From Zobellella endophytica (GTDB taxonomy: Bacteria; Pseudomonadota; Gammaproteobacteria; Enterobacterales; Aeromonadaceae), in assembly GCF_003012775.1 (NCBI RefSeq), contig NZ_PXYG01000001.1:248001-312000 (forward strand): DNA of 64,000 bases, read 5' to 3'. How positions within the stretch are numbered: position 1 is the first letter of the stretch; the number at the start of each line of letters is the position of its first letter. The notes below the pieces were generated by a model. That model worked only from the letters and a program-made list of their open reading frames with translations. It was not told where the DNA came from and ran no database searches. Both the position numbers and the translations under genes were made by a program. This document shows positions 45,794-52,989 of the stretch, piece after piece.

Positions 45794-46588
45794 TCAGCCT
45801 GGCGGCATATAGTCCCCCGGGGTACGGCCGAGCAACGCCCGGAAGGCGGCGATAAAGGCGGACAGGCTGTCGTAGCCGCAGGCCAGGGCCACGTCGGTGA
45901 TGCGCTCGCCCCGCTCCAGCAGGGGCAGGGCGGCCAGCAGCCGGCAGCGCTGGCGCCACTGGCGAAAGCTCATGCCGGTGTCGGCTTTGAACGCCCGGCT
46001 CAGGGTCTTGTCGCTCAGCCCCAGTTGGGTGCTGAAATGGCCCAGCGGCTGGGGGCAGTCCGGTTGCGCCGCCAGTTGCCGGCACAGGGGCTGCAGCCGT
46101 GGATCCCGCGGCCAGGGCAGCACCAGATCGCGGCTGGGGGCGGCGGCCAGCCGGTCGAGCAGCACCCGCGCCAGCCGGCCCTCGGCGCCGGCGTCGTCGT
46201 ATTCCACCGGAAAGTGGCTGAAGGCGACGATCAGCTCCCGCAGCAGGGGGCTGATCTCCAGCACCTGGCAGGCCCGCGCCGGCAGGGCATCGGCCGCGAT
46301 ATAGAGGCTGCGGATGCGGGTGCCGGGCCCGAGCCGCACGCCGTGCTCCAGGCCGGGCGGTATCCACACCGCCAGGCTGGGTGGCGCCAGGTAGCGGGCA
46401 GCGGGCGTGTCCACCGTCACCACGCCGCGCTCCGCGTAGGAAAGCTGCACCCAGGGGTGGCGATGGGGCCTGTCTATGGCCTGGTTGGGCAGGGAGTGAA
46501 TATGGCCCAGCACCGGGCGGGGCAGGGCCCTGAGCTGCTCCAGTTGCCCTAGCAATGCGCTGGCTTTGTCCGTTTGGCGATACTTCAT
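45794..46588 (-). CDS. AraC family regulator, NimR-like
   Basis: 264 aa: N-terminal cupin (HRHPWVQLSYAERGVVTVDT, LAVWIPPGLEHGVRL) and C-terminal AraC HTH pair (FSTQLGLSDKTLSRAFKADT; RITDVALACGYDSLSAFIAA). This layout is that of E. coli NimR (YeaM). It is divergent from the YfeH-like transporter with a 74-bp gap, so it probably regulates that gene; it may also drive the ABM-like gene downstream. The ligand is unknown. Confidence 0.84.
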   Translation of the reverse strand: MKYRQTDKASALLGQLEQLRALPRPVLGHIHSLPNQAIDRPHRHPWVQLSYAERGVVTVDTPAARYLAPPSLAVWIPPGLEHGVRLGPGTRIRSLYIAADALPARACQVLEISPLLRELIVAFSHFPVEYDDAGAEGRLARVLLDRLAAAPSRDLVLPWPRDPRLQPLCRQLAAQPDCPQPLGHFSTQLGLSDKTLSRAFKADTGMSFRQWRQRCRLLAALPLLERGERITDVALACGYDSLSAFIAAFRALLGRTPGDYMPPG

Positions 46589-46662
46589 CTTCTTTTGCCG
46601 ACAAACTCCGGTTGGAGTCCAGGGTACAGTGACTTTTTTACCGACTCAACCCGGAGCCTGCC

Positions 46663-47655
46663 ATGCTCGGCCATTTGCGATTGCTGTTCGACAATTTCAC
46701 CCTGACGTTGCTGGCGGTGGTGGCCGCCGCCACCTTGCTGCCGGCCCGGGGCCAGGGCGCGCTGTTCTGCGAGGGGGTTACTACTGCCGCCATCGCCCTG
46801 CTGTTCTTTATGCACGGCGCCAGGCTGTCGCGCCGGGCCATCATCGACGGCGCCACCCACTGGCGGCTGCACCTGCTGGTGTTCGGCTGCACCTTCGTGC
46901 TGTTTCCGCTGCTGGGGCTGGCGCTGAGGCCGGTGCTGCTGCCGCTGCTGGGCGAGCCGCTTTACCTGGGCGTCTTGTTCCTGTGCGTACTGCCGGGCAC
47001 GGTACAGTCGGCCATCGCCTTTACCTCCCTGGCCGGGGGCAATGTGCCGGCGGCGGTGTGCAGCGCCTCGGCCTCGAGCCTGCTCGGCATCCTGCTTACG
47101 CCGGTGCTGGCGGGGTTGCTGCTCCAGGTGCAGGCGGACAGGGCGGCCGGCTCTACCCTGGAGGCCATCGGCGCCATCAGCCTGCAGTTGCTGCTGCCCT
47201 TCGTGGCGGGCCACCTGTTGCGGCCCCGTATCGGCGGCTGGGTGGACCGGCGCCGGGCCCTGTTGTCCAAGGTGGATCAGGGCTCCATCCTGCTGGTGGT
47301 CTATACCGCCTTCAGCGCGTCCGTGGTGGAGGGATTGTGGAATGCGGTGTCGCCCGCGCGGCTGGCGCTGCTGACGGCGGTGTGCTGCCTGCTGCTGGCC
47401 CTGGTGCTGGGGCTCACCGCCTGGCTGGGGCGGCGGCTGGGGTTTAACCGGGAAGACAGGATCACCATCGTCTTCGGCGGCTCCAAGAAAAGCATGGCCA
47501 CGGGGGTGCCCATGGCCAAGGTGCTGTTTGCCGGATCCATGCTGGGCCCGGCGCTGCTGCCGCTGATGCTCTTTCACCAGATCCAGCTGATGGCGTGCGC
47601 CGTGCTGGCCCGGCGCTACGCCCGGCGGGGCGAGGCCATCAGAACAGCTGGCTGA
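46663..47655 (+). CDS. bile acid:sodium symporter family protein, YfeH-like
   Basis: 330-aa membrane protein of the BASS superfamily (SBF-like, YfeH branch) with about ten helices. Conserved stretches: LLFFMHGARLSRRAIIDGAT, FLCVLPGTVQSAIAFTSLAG, GNVPAAVCSASASSLLGILL and FGGSKKSMATGVPMAKVLFA, the crossover region. The transported solute is unknown. Its last 17 bp overlap the 3' end of the convergent Na/Pi cotransporter gene. Confidence 0.86.
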   Translation: MLGHLRLLFDNFTLTLLAVVAAATLLPARGQGALFCEGVTTAAIALLFFMHGARLSRRAIIDGATHWRLHLLVFGCTFVLFPLLGLALRPVLLPLLGEPLYLGVLFLCVLPGTVQSAIAFTSLAGGNVPAAVCSASASSLLGILLTPVLAGLLLQVQADRAAGSTLEAIGAISLQLLLPFVAGHLLRPRIGGWVDRRRALLSKVDQGSILLVVYTAFSASVVEGLWNAVSPARLALLTAVCCLLLALVLGLTAWLGRRLGFNREDRITIVFGGSKKSMATGVPMAKVLFAGSMLGPALLPLMLFHQIQLMACAVLARRYARRGEAIRTAG

Positions 47656-48802
47656 CGCCCACCATGGCCAGCGGCAGGGCGAAGAAGACGCCACCGATAT
47701 AGGCGACCACATAGCCCTTGTTACGCTGGGCCTGCTGGGCCAGGGTCTCGGCCATGCGCACCGGTACCTGGCGCAGGAAGGGCAGCAGGTAGATGAGGGC
47801 GATGGCCAGCAGGTTGAACAGCAGGTGCACCAGGGCGATTTGCAGCGCCACCAGAGCGGAGGCGCCGGTGATGGCGGTGGCGGCCAGCAGGGCGGTGATG
47901 GTGGTGCCCACGTTGCTGCCCAGGGTGAAGGCATAGACCTGTTTGAGCGAAAACACGCCGGTGCCGGCCAGGGGCACGATCAGCGAGGTGGTGGTGGAAG
48001 AGGATTGCACCAGCACGGTGATAAGGGTGCCCGAGGCCATGCCGGACGCCGGGCCCCGGCCCACGGCGCTGTGCAGTATCTGCATGGCCCGGCCCACCAT
48101 CAGGGTGCGCAGTATGCGGCCAATCTGGGTCACCACCAGCAGGATCAGGCCGATGCCCGCCAGGATCAGCGCCACCCCCGACCAGATACCCGGCAGCCAG
48201 CCGGTGGCGGTGTCCAGCACATTGCCCGCCGGCGCCAGCAGGGTCTTCATAAAGTTGAGGTTGCTCATGCTGACGCTGGCATCGCTCACCAGCAGCCCGG
48301 CCAGGTATTCGGAGGCGGTGGCCAGGGGACGGAACAGCAGCTCCAGGGGCAGCAGTATGGCCACCGCCAGGATGTTGAAACTGTCGTGGATGGTGGCGGC
48401 GGAAAAGGCCCGGCGGAATTCCTCGCCGTTGCGGATATGACCCAGGCTGACCAGGGTGCTGGTCAGCGAGGTGCCGATATTGGCGCCCATTACCATGGGA
48501 ATGGCGATGGCGATGGGCAGGCCGCCGGCCACCATGCCGACGATGATGGAAGTGACGGTACTGGAGCTCTGGATCAGCGCCGTGGCCACCACTCCGATAA
48601 TCAGCGCGATGGCCGGGTTGGAGGCGAAGGCGAACAGCTCCTTGGCGTTGCTGCCGGTGGCGGCCTTGAAGCCGTCGCCGATGGCGCCCACGGCGGCCAG
48701 CAGCACGTAAATCAGAACGGCAACCAGCAGCCAGGACAGCCAGTTCGACTGGGCGGTGTCGCCTGCGGCTCCGGGAACGGCGGTGGATTCCAGGTTCATC
48801 AT
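47639..48802 (-). CDS. Na/Pi cotransporter family protein (NptA-like)
   Basis: 387-aa sodium-dependent phosphate transporter of the PhoU-less Na/Pi (SLC34-like, NptA) type. It has the two QSSST repeats that form the transport core: VVATALIQSSSTVTSIIVGM and LITVLVQSSSTTTSLIVPLA, each followed by a GANIGTS / GSNVGTT motif. Two apparent PHO boxes upstream (48846-48882) with a CATAGT -10 box at the expected distance point to PhoB activation under phosphate starvation. The ATG at 48802 is followed by a second ATG at 48799. Confidence 0.9.
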   Translation of the reverse strand: MMNLESTAVPGAAGDTAQSNWLSWLLVAVLIYVLLAAVGAIGDGFKAATGSNAKELFAFASNPAIALIIGVVATALIQSSSTVTSIIVGMVAGGLPIAIAIPMVMGANIGTSLTSTLVSLGHIRNGEEFRRAFSAATIHDSFNILAVAILLPLELLFRPLATASEYLAGLLVSDASVSMSNLNFMKTLLAPAGNVLDTATGWLPGIWSGVALILAGIGLILLVVTQIGRILRTLMVGRAMQILHSAVGRGPASGMASGTLITVLVQSSSTTTSLIVPLAGTGVFSLKQVYAFTLGSNVGTTITALLAATAITGASALVALQIALVHLLFNLLAIALIYLLPFLRQVPVRMAETLAQQAQRNKGYVVAYIGGVFFALPLAMVGVSQLF

Positions 48803-48845
48803 GCTTTCTCATCGGCTTAAGTTGGCGCCACTATGCCGAGAGAAT

Positions 48846-48882
48846 ATGACGGTTTTATTACAATACGACAGTTTTATGACCG
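48846..48882 (-). promoter_or_regulatory. two PHO boxes upstream of nptA-type gene
   Basis: Read on the minus strand: CGGTCAT-AAAA-CTGTCGT (48882-48865) and, after one base, TTGTAAT-AAAA-CCGTCAT (48863-48846). Each is two heptamers related to CTGTCAT separated by four A residues, the PhoB-binding pattern. Ten bases after the second box comes CATAGT (48835-48830), suitable as a -10 hexamer, as in PhoB-dependent promoters that lack a -35 box. Confidence 0.65.
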
Positions 48883-48962
48883 TTGTGTTGCAGCGCCGAC
48901 CACCCGGGCCGCCCGCCCCGCCCTGGCCTACACTGAACCGGTGTTTAACCAGAGAGACGCCC

Positions 48963-50198
48963 ATGCCCGCCATCCAGACCCTCGATGATCTTTATCGCCA
49001 GCACTCCCGCCGGGTGCTGGCCACCCTGATCCGCCTGCTGGGCGACTTCGATCTGGCGGAAGAGGCCATGCAGGAGGCCTTCGCCGCCGCCCTGCAGCAA
49101 TGGCCGCAGCAGGGCCTGCCCGAACAGCCCCTGGCCTGGCTGATCGGCACCGGTCGCCACAAGGGCATCGACCAACTGCGACGCCGGCAACGGCTGCAAC
49201 CGCAGCACGATGAGGAGCCTTGGGTGTTGCCAGCGGAAGAGGCAGCCGGCATCGACGACGATCTGCTGCGGCTCATCTTCACCTGTTGCCATCCGGCCCT
49301 GGCCACCGAGGCCCAGCTGGCCCTGACCCTGCGCGAAGTCTGCGGCCTGACCACCGAGCAGGTGGCCAGCGCCCTGTTGCAGCGGCCGGCCACCCTGGCC
49401 CAGCGCATCGTGCGGGCCAAGCAGAAGATCCGCGCGGCGGCCATTCCCTACGAGGTGCCGGAAGCCGCCGCCCTGCCCGAACGGCTGGCGGTGGTGCTGA
49501 AGGTGGTGTACCTGATGTTCAACGAGGGTTACTCCAGCAGCCAGGGCGAGCAGGTGCTGGATCTGGGTCTCTCGGCCGAGGCCATCCGCCTGGCCTGGCT
49601 GCTGGCGCAGCTGTTGCCCGCCGGCGAGGTGTTTGGCCTGCTGGCGCTGATGCTGCTGCACGATGCCCGCAAGTACGCCCGGCAGGACGCCGCCGGCGAC
49701 CTGGTCACCCTGGAAGAGCAGGATCGCCGTCTGTGGGACCGGACCCAGATAGACGAAGGGCTCGACCTGCTGGCGCTGGCCTGGCGGCAACCGGTGGGGC
49801 CTTACGGCCTGCAGGCGGCCATTGCCGCCGAGCATGCCCAGAGCTCCCGCCCGCAGGACACCGACTGGCCCCGCATCGCCGAGCTGTACCAGGCGCTGTA
49901 CCGGCTGCAGCCCTCGCCGGTGGTGGCCCTGAACCGGGCGGTGGCCCTGGCCATGGCCGACACCCCGGCGCGGGGACTGGCGTTGCTGGACGAGCTGGGC
50001 GGCCACAAGGCCATCCAGGGCTACCACCTCTACCATGCGGCCCGGGCCGATCTCTACCGCCGGGCGGGGCAGCACGCCGCCGCCCGGGCCGCCTACCGGC
50101 GCGCCCTGGACTTGTGCCGCCAGCAGCCGGAGCGCCGCTTCCTGGCCCGGCGGCTGCGGGAGCTGGACGGGGTATCCGAAAAAAACGGAAAAAAATGA
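48963..50198 (+). CDS. ECF42-group RNA polymerase sigma factor
   Basis: 411-aa extracytoplasmic-function sigma factor. Region 2 is at ~10-75 (RVLATLIRLLGDFDLAEEAM, FAAALQQWPQQGLPEQPLAW). Region 4 is at ~115-160 (LALTLREVCGLTTEQVASAL, RIVRAKQKIR). A long C-terminal extension has the group hallmark YLMFNEGYSSSQGEQVLDLG and TPR-like helices to the end. Together with adjacent YCII (DGPF) genes this is diagnostic of ECF42, which lacks an anti-sigma factor. ATG 48963 is chosen by the conserved MPAIQTLDDLYRQHSRRV. An ECF42-like promoter lies just after the gene. Confidence 0.92.
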   Translation: MPAIQTLDDLYRQHSRRVLATLIRLLGDFDLAEEAMQEAFAAALQQWPQQGLPEQPLAWLIGTGRHKGIDQLRRRQRLQPQHDEEPWVLPAEEAAGIDDDLLRLIFTCCHPALATEAQLALTLREVCGLTTEQVASALLQRPATLAQRIVRAKQKIRAAAIPYEVPEAAALPERLAVVLKVVYLMFNEGYSSSQGEQVLDLGLSAEAIRLAWLLAQLLPAGEVFGLLALMLLHDARKYARQDAAGDLVTLEEQDRRLWDRTQIDEGLDLLALAWRQPVGPYGLQAAIAAEHAQSSRPQDTDWPRIAELYQALYRLQPSPVVALNRAVALAMADTPARGLALLDELGGHKAIQGYHLYHAARADLYRRAGQHAAARAAYRRALDLCRQQPERRFLARRLRELDGVSEKNGKK

Positions 50199-50206
50199 CC
50201 GACCCT

Positions 50207-50233
50207 TGTCGATTTGCCCTCGGCCCGCGCGAC
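50207..50233 (+). promoter_or_regulatory. ECF42-type promoter driving the YCII genes
   Basis: TGTCGA (50207-50212), 17-bp spacer, CGAC (50230-50233). It matches the -35 TGTCGA / -10 CGA(T/C)-type motif reported upstream of DGPF genes under ECF42 control. It sits 41 bp before the start of the YCII-VOC gene, in the 75-bp gap after the sigma gene. This is the only good match I saw in this operon. Confidence 0.65.
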
Positions 50234-50273
50234 TTATTGATAACCACAAGCGAACCACCACGGGAGAACCACC

Positions 50274-51113
50274 ATGAAATTCATCTTGATGCGCAAGGCC
50301 GACGCCGCCACCGAGCAGGGCGTGATGCCCTCGGAGGAACTGCTGCAGGCCATGGCGGACTACAACGAGCGGCTGGTGCAGGCCGGGGTACTGGTGTCCG
50401 GCGAAGGGCTCAAGCCCAGCCGCGAAGGCTGCCGTATTTCCTTTCGCAACGGCGAGCCGACGGTAACGGACGGCCCCTTCGCCGAGACCAAGGAACTGCT
50501 GGCGGGCTTTTCGGTGCTGGAGGTGGCCTCCAAAGAAGAGGCGATCGCCTGGGCGCGGCAGTGGCCCCGGCTCGACGGCGACGTCACCCTGGAACTGCGG
50601 CCCTACTACCAGTTGGAAGACTTCACCCCGGGGGCGGCCATCGACCAGCACCGGACGCTGGGCGAACGGATGGCCAAACTGCCGGCCGGCGTGGCCACCT
50701 ACCTGGTGTTCGCCGGCCGCTGCCGGGAGGCCATGACCTTTTATGCCGAGCTGCTGGGTGGGCAACTGGAGATGATGCTGCCCTATGCCGAGACCCCGGC
50801 GGCGGCCGAGGTGTCGGCCGACTGCCAGCAGCACATCGCCCATGCCCGGCTGAACCTGGGCGGCCGCCTGCTGATGGCGAGCGACGCCGCCGGAGACTGC
50901 TACCAGCCGCCCCAGGGGGTGTCGATACACCTGGAGTTTCCGGAGCCGGCCCGGGCCGAGCAGGTGTTCCAGGCCCTGGCCGAGGGCGGCCGGGTGCAGA
51001 TGCCCTTGGCCGAGACCTTCTGGGCGCACCGCTTCGGCATGGCGACCGACCGTTTCGGCATCGACTGGATGGTGAGCTGCGAGCAGGCCGGCGGCCAGGG
51101 GAGGCCATCATGA
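50274..51113 (+). CDS. YCII (DGPF) - PhnB/VOC fusion protein
   Basis: 279 aa in two parts. Residues 1-118 form a YCII-related domain with the eponymous sequence TVTDGPFAETKELLAGFSVL and LEVASKEEAIAWARQWP. Residues ~125-270 form a PhnB-type VOC domain: TYLVFAGRCREAMTFYAELL, GVSIHLEFPEPARAEQVFQA, FWAHRFGMATDRFGIDWMVS. In most genomes these are separate proteins. Role unknown; linkage to ECF42 suggests stress-related small-molecule chemistry. It has a ribosome site GGAG and ends with a 4-bp overlap with the next gene. Confidence 0.88.
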   Translation: MKFILMRKADAATEQGVMPSEELLQAMADYNERLVQAGVLVSGEGLKPSREGCRISFRNGEPTVTDGPFAETKELLAGFSVLEVASKEEAIAWARQWPRLDGDVTLELRPYYQLEDFTPGAAIDQHRTLGERMAKLPAGVATYLVFAGRCREAMTFYAELLGGQLEMMLPYAETPAAAEVSADCQQHIAHARLNLGGRLLMASDAAGDCYQPPQGVSIHLEFPEPARAEQVFQALAEGGRVQMPLAETFWAHRFGMATDRFGIDWMVSCEQAGGQGRPS

Positions 51114-51487
51114 AATACCTGGCGCTGGTGTACTACCGGGAAAGCCGGGTCGACGCCATGTCCGAGCGGGAATGGCATTCTCTCAACCAGGAATGCATCC
51201 GCTGCGTGGAGCGGCTGAGCGAGCAGGGCCACTTCGTGGCCGGCCAGGCCCTGCAGCCGGTGGCCAACGCCACCACGGTGCGGGTGCGCGACGGCGAGGT
51301 GCTGATCTCGGACGGCCCCTTCGCCGAAACCAAGGAGCAACTGGCGGGCTTCTACCTGCTGGAGGCCCGGGATCTGAACCAGGCGCTGCAACTGGCCGGC
51401 CGCATCCCTCCGGCCCGGCTGGGCAGCATAGAGCTGCGGCCGGTGCGCGAGCTGCCGCCCAAGGACCGACAAGGAGACGAAAAATGA
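51110..51487 (+). CDS. YCII-related (DGPF) protein
   Basis: 125-aa single YCII domain: MKYLALVYYRESRVDAMSER, RVRDGEVLISDGPFAETKEQ and LAGFYLLEARDLNQALQLAG. A homodimeric ferredoxin-like fold is typical, with a His-Asp pair proposed as catalytic in the YciI family, reaction unknown. The gene starts at the ATGA overlap with the fusion gene and ends at an ATGA overlap with the next gene, so the module is strictly co-translated. Confidence 0.88.
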   Translation: MKYLALVYYRESRVDAMSEREWHSLNQECIRCVERLSEQGHFVAGQALQPVANATTVRVRDGEVLISDGPFAETKEQLAGFYLLEARDLNQALQLAGRIPPARLGSIELRPVRELPPKDRQGDEK

Positions 51488-51837
51488 ACTATGTAGACGG
51501 ATTTGTGGCCGCCGTGCCCACCCAAAACAAGGAGATCTATATCCACCATGCCCGCGCCGCCGCCGAGGTGTTCAAGGAGCACGGCGCCCTGCGGCTGGTG
51601 GAATGCTGGGGCGACGACGTGCCCCAGGGCGAGCTGACCTCCTTCCCGATGGCGGTGAAGTGCCGGGAGGACGAGACTGTCGTATTTTCCTGGATTCTCT
51701 GGCCCTCCCGCGAGGTGCGCGACCAGGCCATGCCCAGGGTGATGGAAGATCCACGGCTCAAGCCCGAGGTCAACCCCATGCCCTTCGACGGCAAGCGGCT
51801 GATCTACGGCGGCTTCGCCATGGTGGTGGACGAATAG
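51484..51837 (+). CDS. DUF1428 family protein
   Basis: 117-aa DUF1428 protein (YbaA-like): MNYVDGFVAAVPTQNKEIYI, HGALRLVECWGDDVPQGELT, FSWILWPSREVRDQAMPRVM and MPFDGKRLIYGGF. Function unknown. It is the last gene of the ECF42 operon, with a 4-bp ATGA overlap with the preceding YCII gene. DUF1428 proteins share the dimeric alpha-beta barrel fold with YCII, so three of the four products may act on related substrates. Confidence 0.88.
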   Translation: MNYVDGFVAAVPTQNKEIYIHHARAAAEVFKEHGALRLVECWGDDVPQGELTSFPMAVKCREDETVVFSWILWPSREVRDQAMPRVMEDPRLKPEVNPMPFDGKRLIYGGFAMVVDE

Positions 51838-52183
51838 CCGCCGGCACGGTGGCCCCGCGCAGAGGCAAGGCTGTTCGGTGAGATGCGTTTTTTCCGCCGC
51901 CACCGAACAGCCCCTCCCCCTGGCCGCCGATCCGCCAGCATGGCGCCGGGGCACAAGCGAGGGGGAGGCTGGGTGGGGGTGTCACCCCATCACCAGCGGG
52001 TCTGACGGTCATCACCAACCACTCCACCCCGATGCTCCCCTTGGTTTCAGTCGCTCAGTCTTCCTGTGGCTCAATGAGCCCGAGGGGAGGGGGAAGCCCG
52101 TCCGGCACCCCAGGGTTTGTCAGTACGTGGTTCCCACCGGTACAATCCCGTGCTCGACCGAACAGCAGCAGGGAGCCGGCGCC
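51838..52183. other. 346-bp intergenic region with strong hairpins
   Basis: No conserved gene. GGCTGTTCGGTG (51869-51880) and CACCGAACAGCC (51901-51912) form a perfect 12-bp stem with a 20-nt loop containing TTTTTT. CCTCCCCCT and AGGGGGAGG (ending ~51968) form a second stem, and GGCTCAATGAGCC (52069-52081) a third. It lies after the ECF42 operon and before CLCA_X/cobQ. I looked for a cobalamin riboswitch here and did not find the conserved core. GGGAG at 52171 is the CLCA_X ribosome site. Confidence 0.5.
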
Positions 52184-52963
52184 ATGGCGGGCGAACACAA
52201 CACCGATCGTTTTTATCGCCGGGGGCCGATACACGGCGGCGAGGGGGTGGATTTCGTGGCCCTGCGCCGGCGCTTCGACTTTCGCGCCATCGAGCTCGGC
52301 CGCTGGGTCACCCGGGCCGAGCGGGAGCGGGCGGCGGGCCTGTTCTACAACGCCCTGTGCGATCTGATGCTGATCCTGCAGGGGCCGGAGCAGCTGGTTT
52401 CCCTGCGCGGCACCCTGAGCCTGCAATACGGCATCGGCGGCCGGCCCGGGGTCTCGGCCCACTATAACCCGGCCAGCCGCAGCTTCGCCCTGGCCAAGAA
52501 CGCCGGCCCGGGCAGCATCGCCCACGAGTGGTTCCACGCCTTCGACCACCATATGGCCGACAAGGCCTTTACCGGCACCGGCCCCAACGTTTTCGCCTCC
52601 CGCGCCTGGCTGGACGAGGCGGCCCGGGTGGCGCACCCGCTCAACCAGGCGCTGTTCGACTGCTTCCAGGCGGTGCTGCTGGACGAAACGGGCGAGCAGC
52701 CCAGCGAGCTGTTCCGCGCCTCGGCCGAGGCGGACCGGCGCCATGGCATCCTGTATTACAGCCAGCCGGAAGAGCTGTGCGCCCGTGCCTTCGAGGCCTT
52801 TGTGCAGGACGCGCCCATCAAGAACACCTTTCTGGTCAAGGGTACCCGCGCCAGTGCCGAGGCCGAGCAGGGCCTCTATCCCCGGGGTGGGCAACGGGCG
52901 CGCTGCAACGCCGCCTTCGGCCGCTACTTTCGCGCCCTGGGCGGGGCCCTGGCGCGCCAATGA
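52184..52963 (+). CDS. CLCA_X family protein, putative zinc peptidase-like
   Basis: 259-aa protein of a little-known gammaproteobacterial family (CLCA_X). The middle contains [20 protein letters not shown], then [20 protein letters not shown]: an HEWFH (HExxH) zinc-binding motif at ~109-113 followed by further histidines. The glycine-rich lead and the motif resemble the LPD-type zincin domains of phage and plasmid polyvalent proteins. An [17 protein letters not shown] segment could supply the third ligand. It is 26 bp upstream of cobQ, same strand, but there is no known cobalamin link. The start follows GGGAG with 8-nt spacing. Confidence 0.78.
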   Translation: MAGEHNTDRFYRRGPIHGGEGVDFVALRRRFDFRAIELGRWVTRAERERAAGLFYNALCDLMLILQGPEQLVSLRGTLSLQYGIGGRPGVSAHYNPASRSFALAKNAGPGSIAHEWFHAFDHHMADKAFTGTGPNVFASRAWLDEAARVAHPLNQALFDCFQAVLLDETGEQPSELFRASAEADRRHGILYYSQPEELCARAFEAFVQDAPIKNTFLVKGTRASAEAEQGLYPRGGQRARCNAAFGRYFRALGGALARQ

Positions 52964-52989
52964 CCCTTTATCACCCAAGGAAGACCCCC

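Noticed and set aside
51838-52183. Cobalamin riboswitch upstream of CLCA_X/cobQ
   Set aside because: Hairpins are present but none of the conserved cobalamin riboswitch core strings could be recognised.
51878-52183. N-terminal extension of the CLCA_X gene back to 51878
   Set aside because: The added ~100 residues are low in homology-like features and pass through hairpins; ATG 52184 has a good ribosome site.
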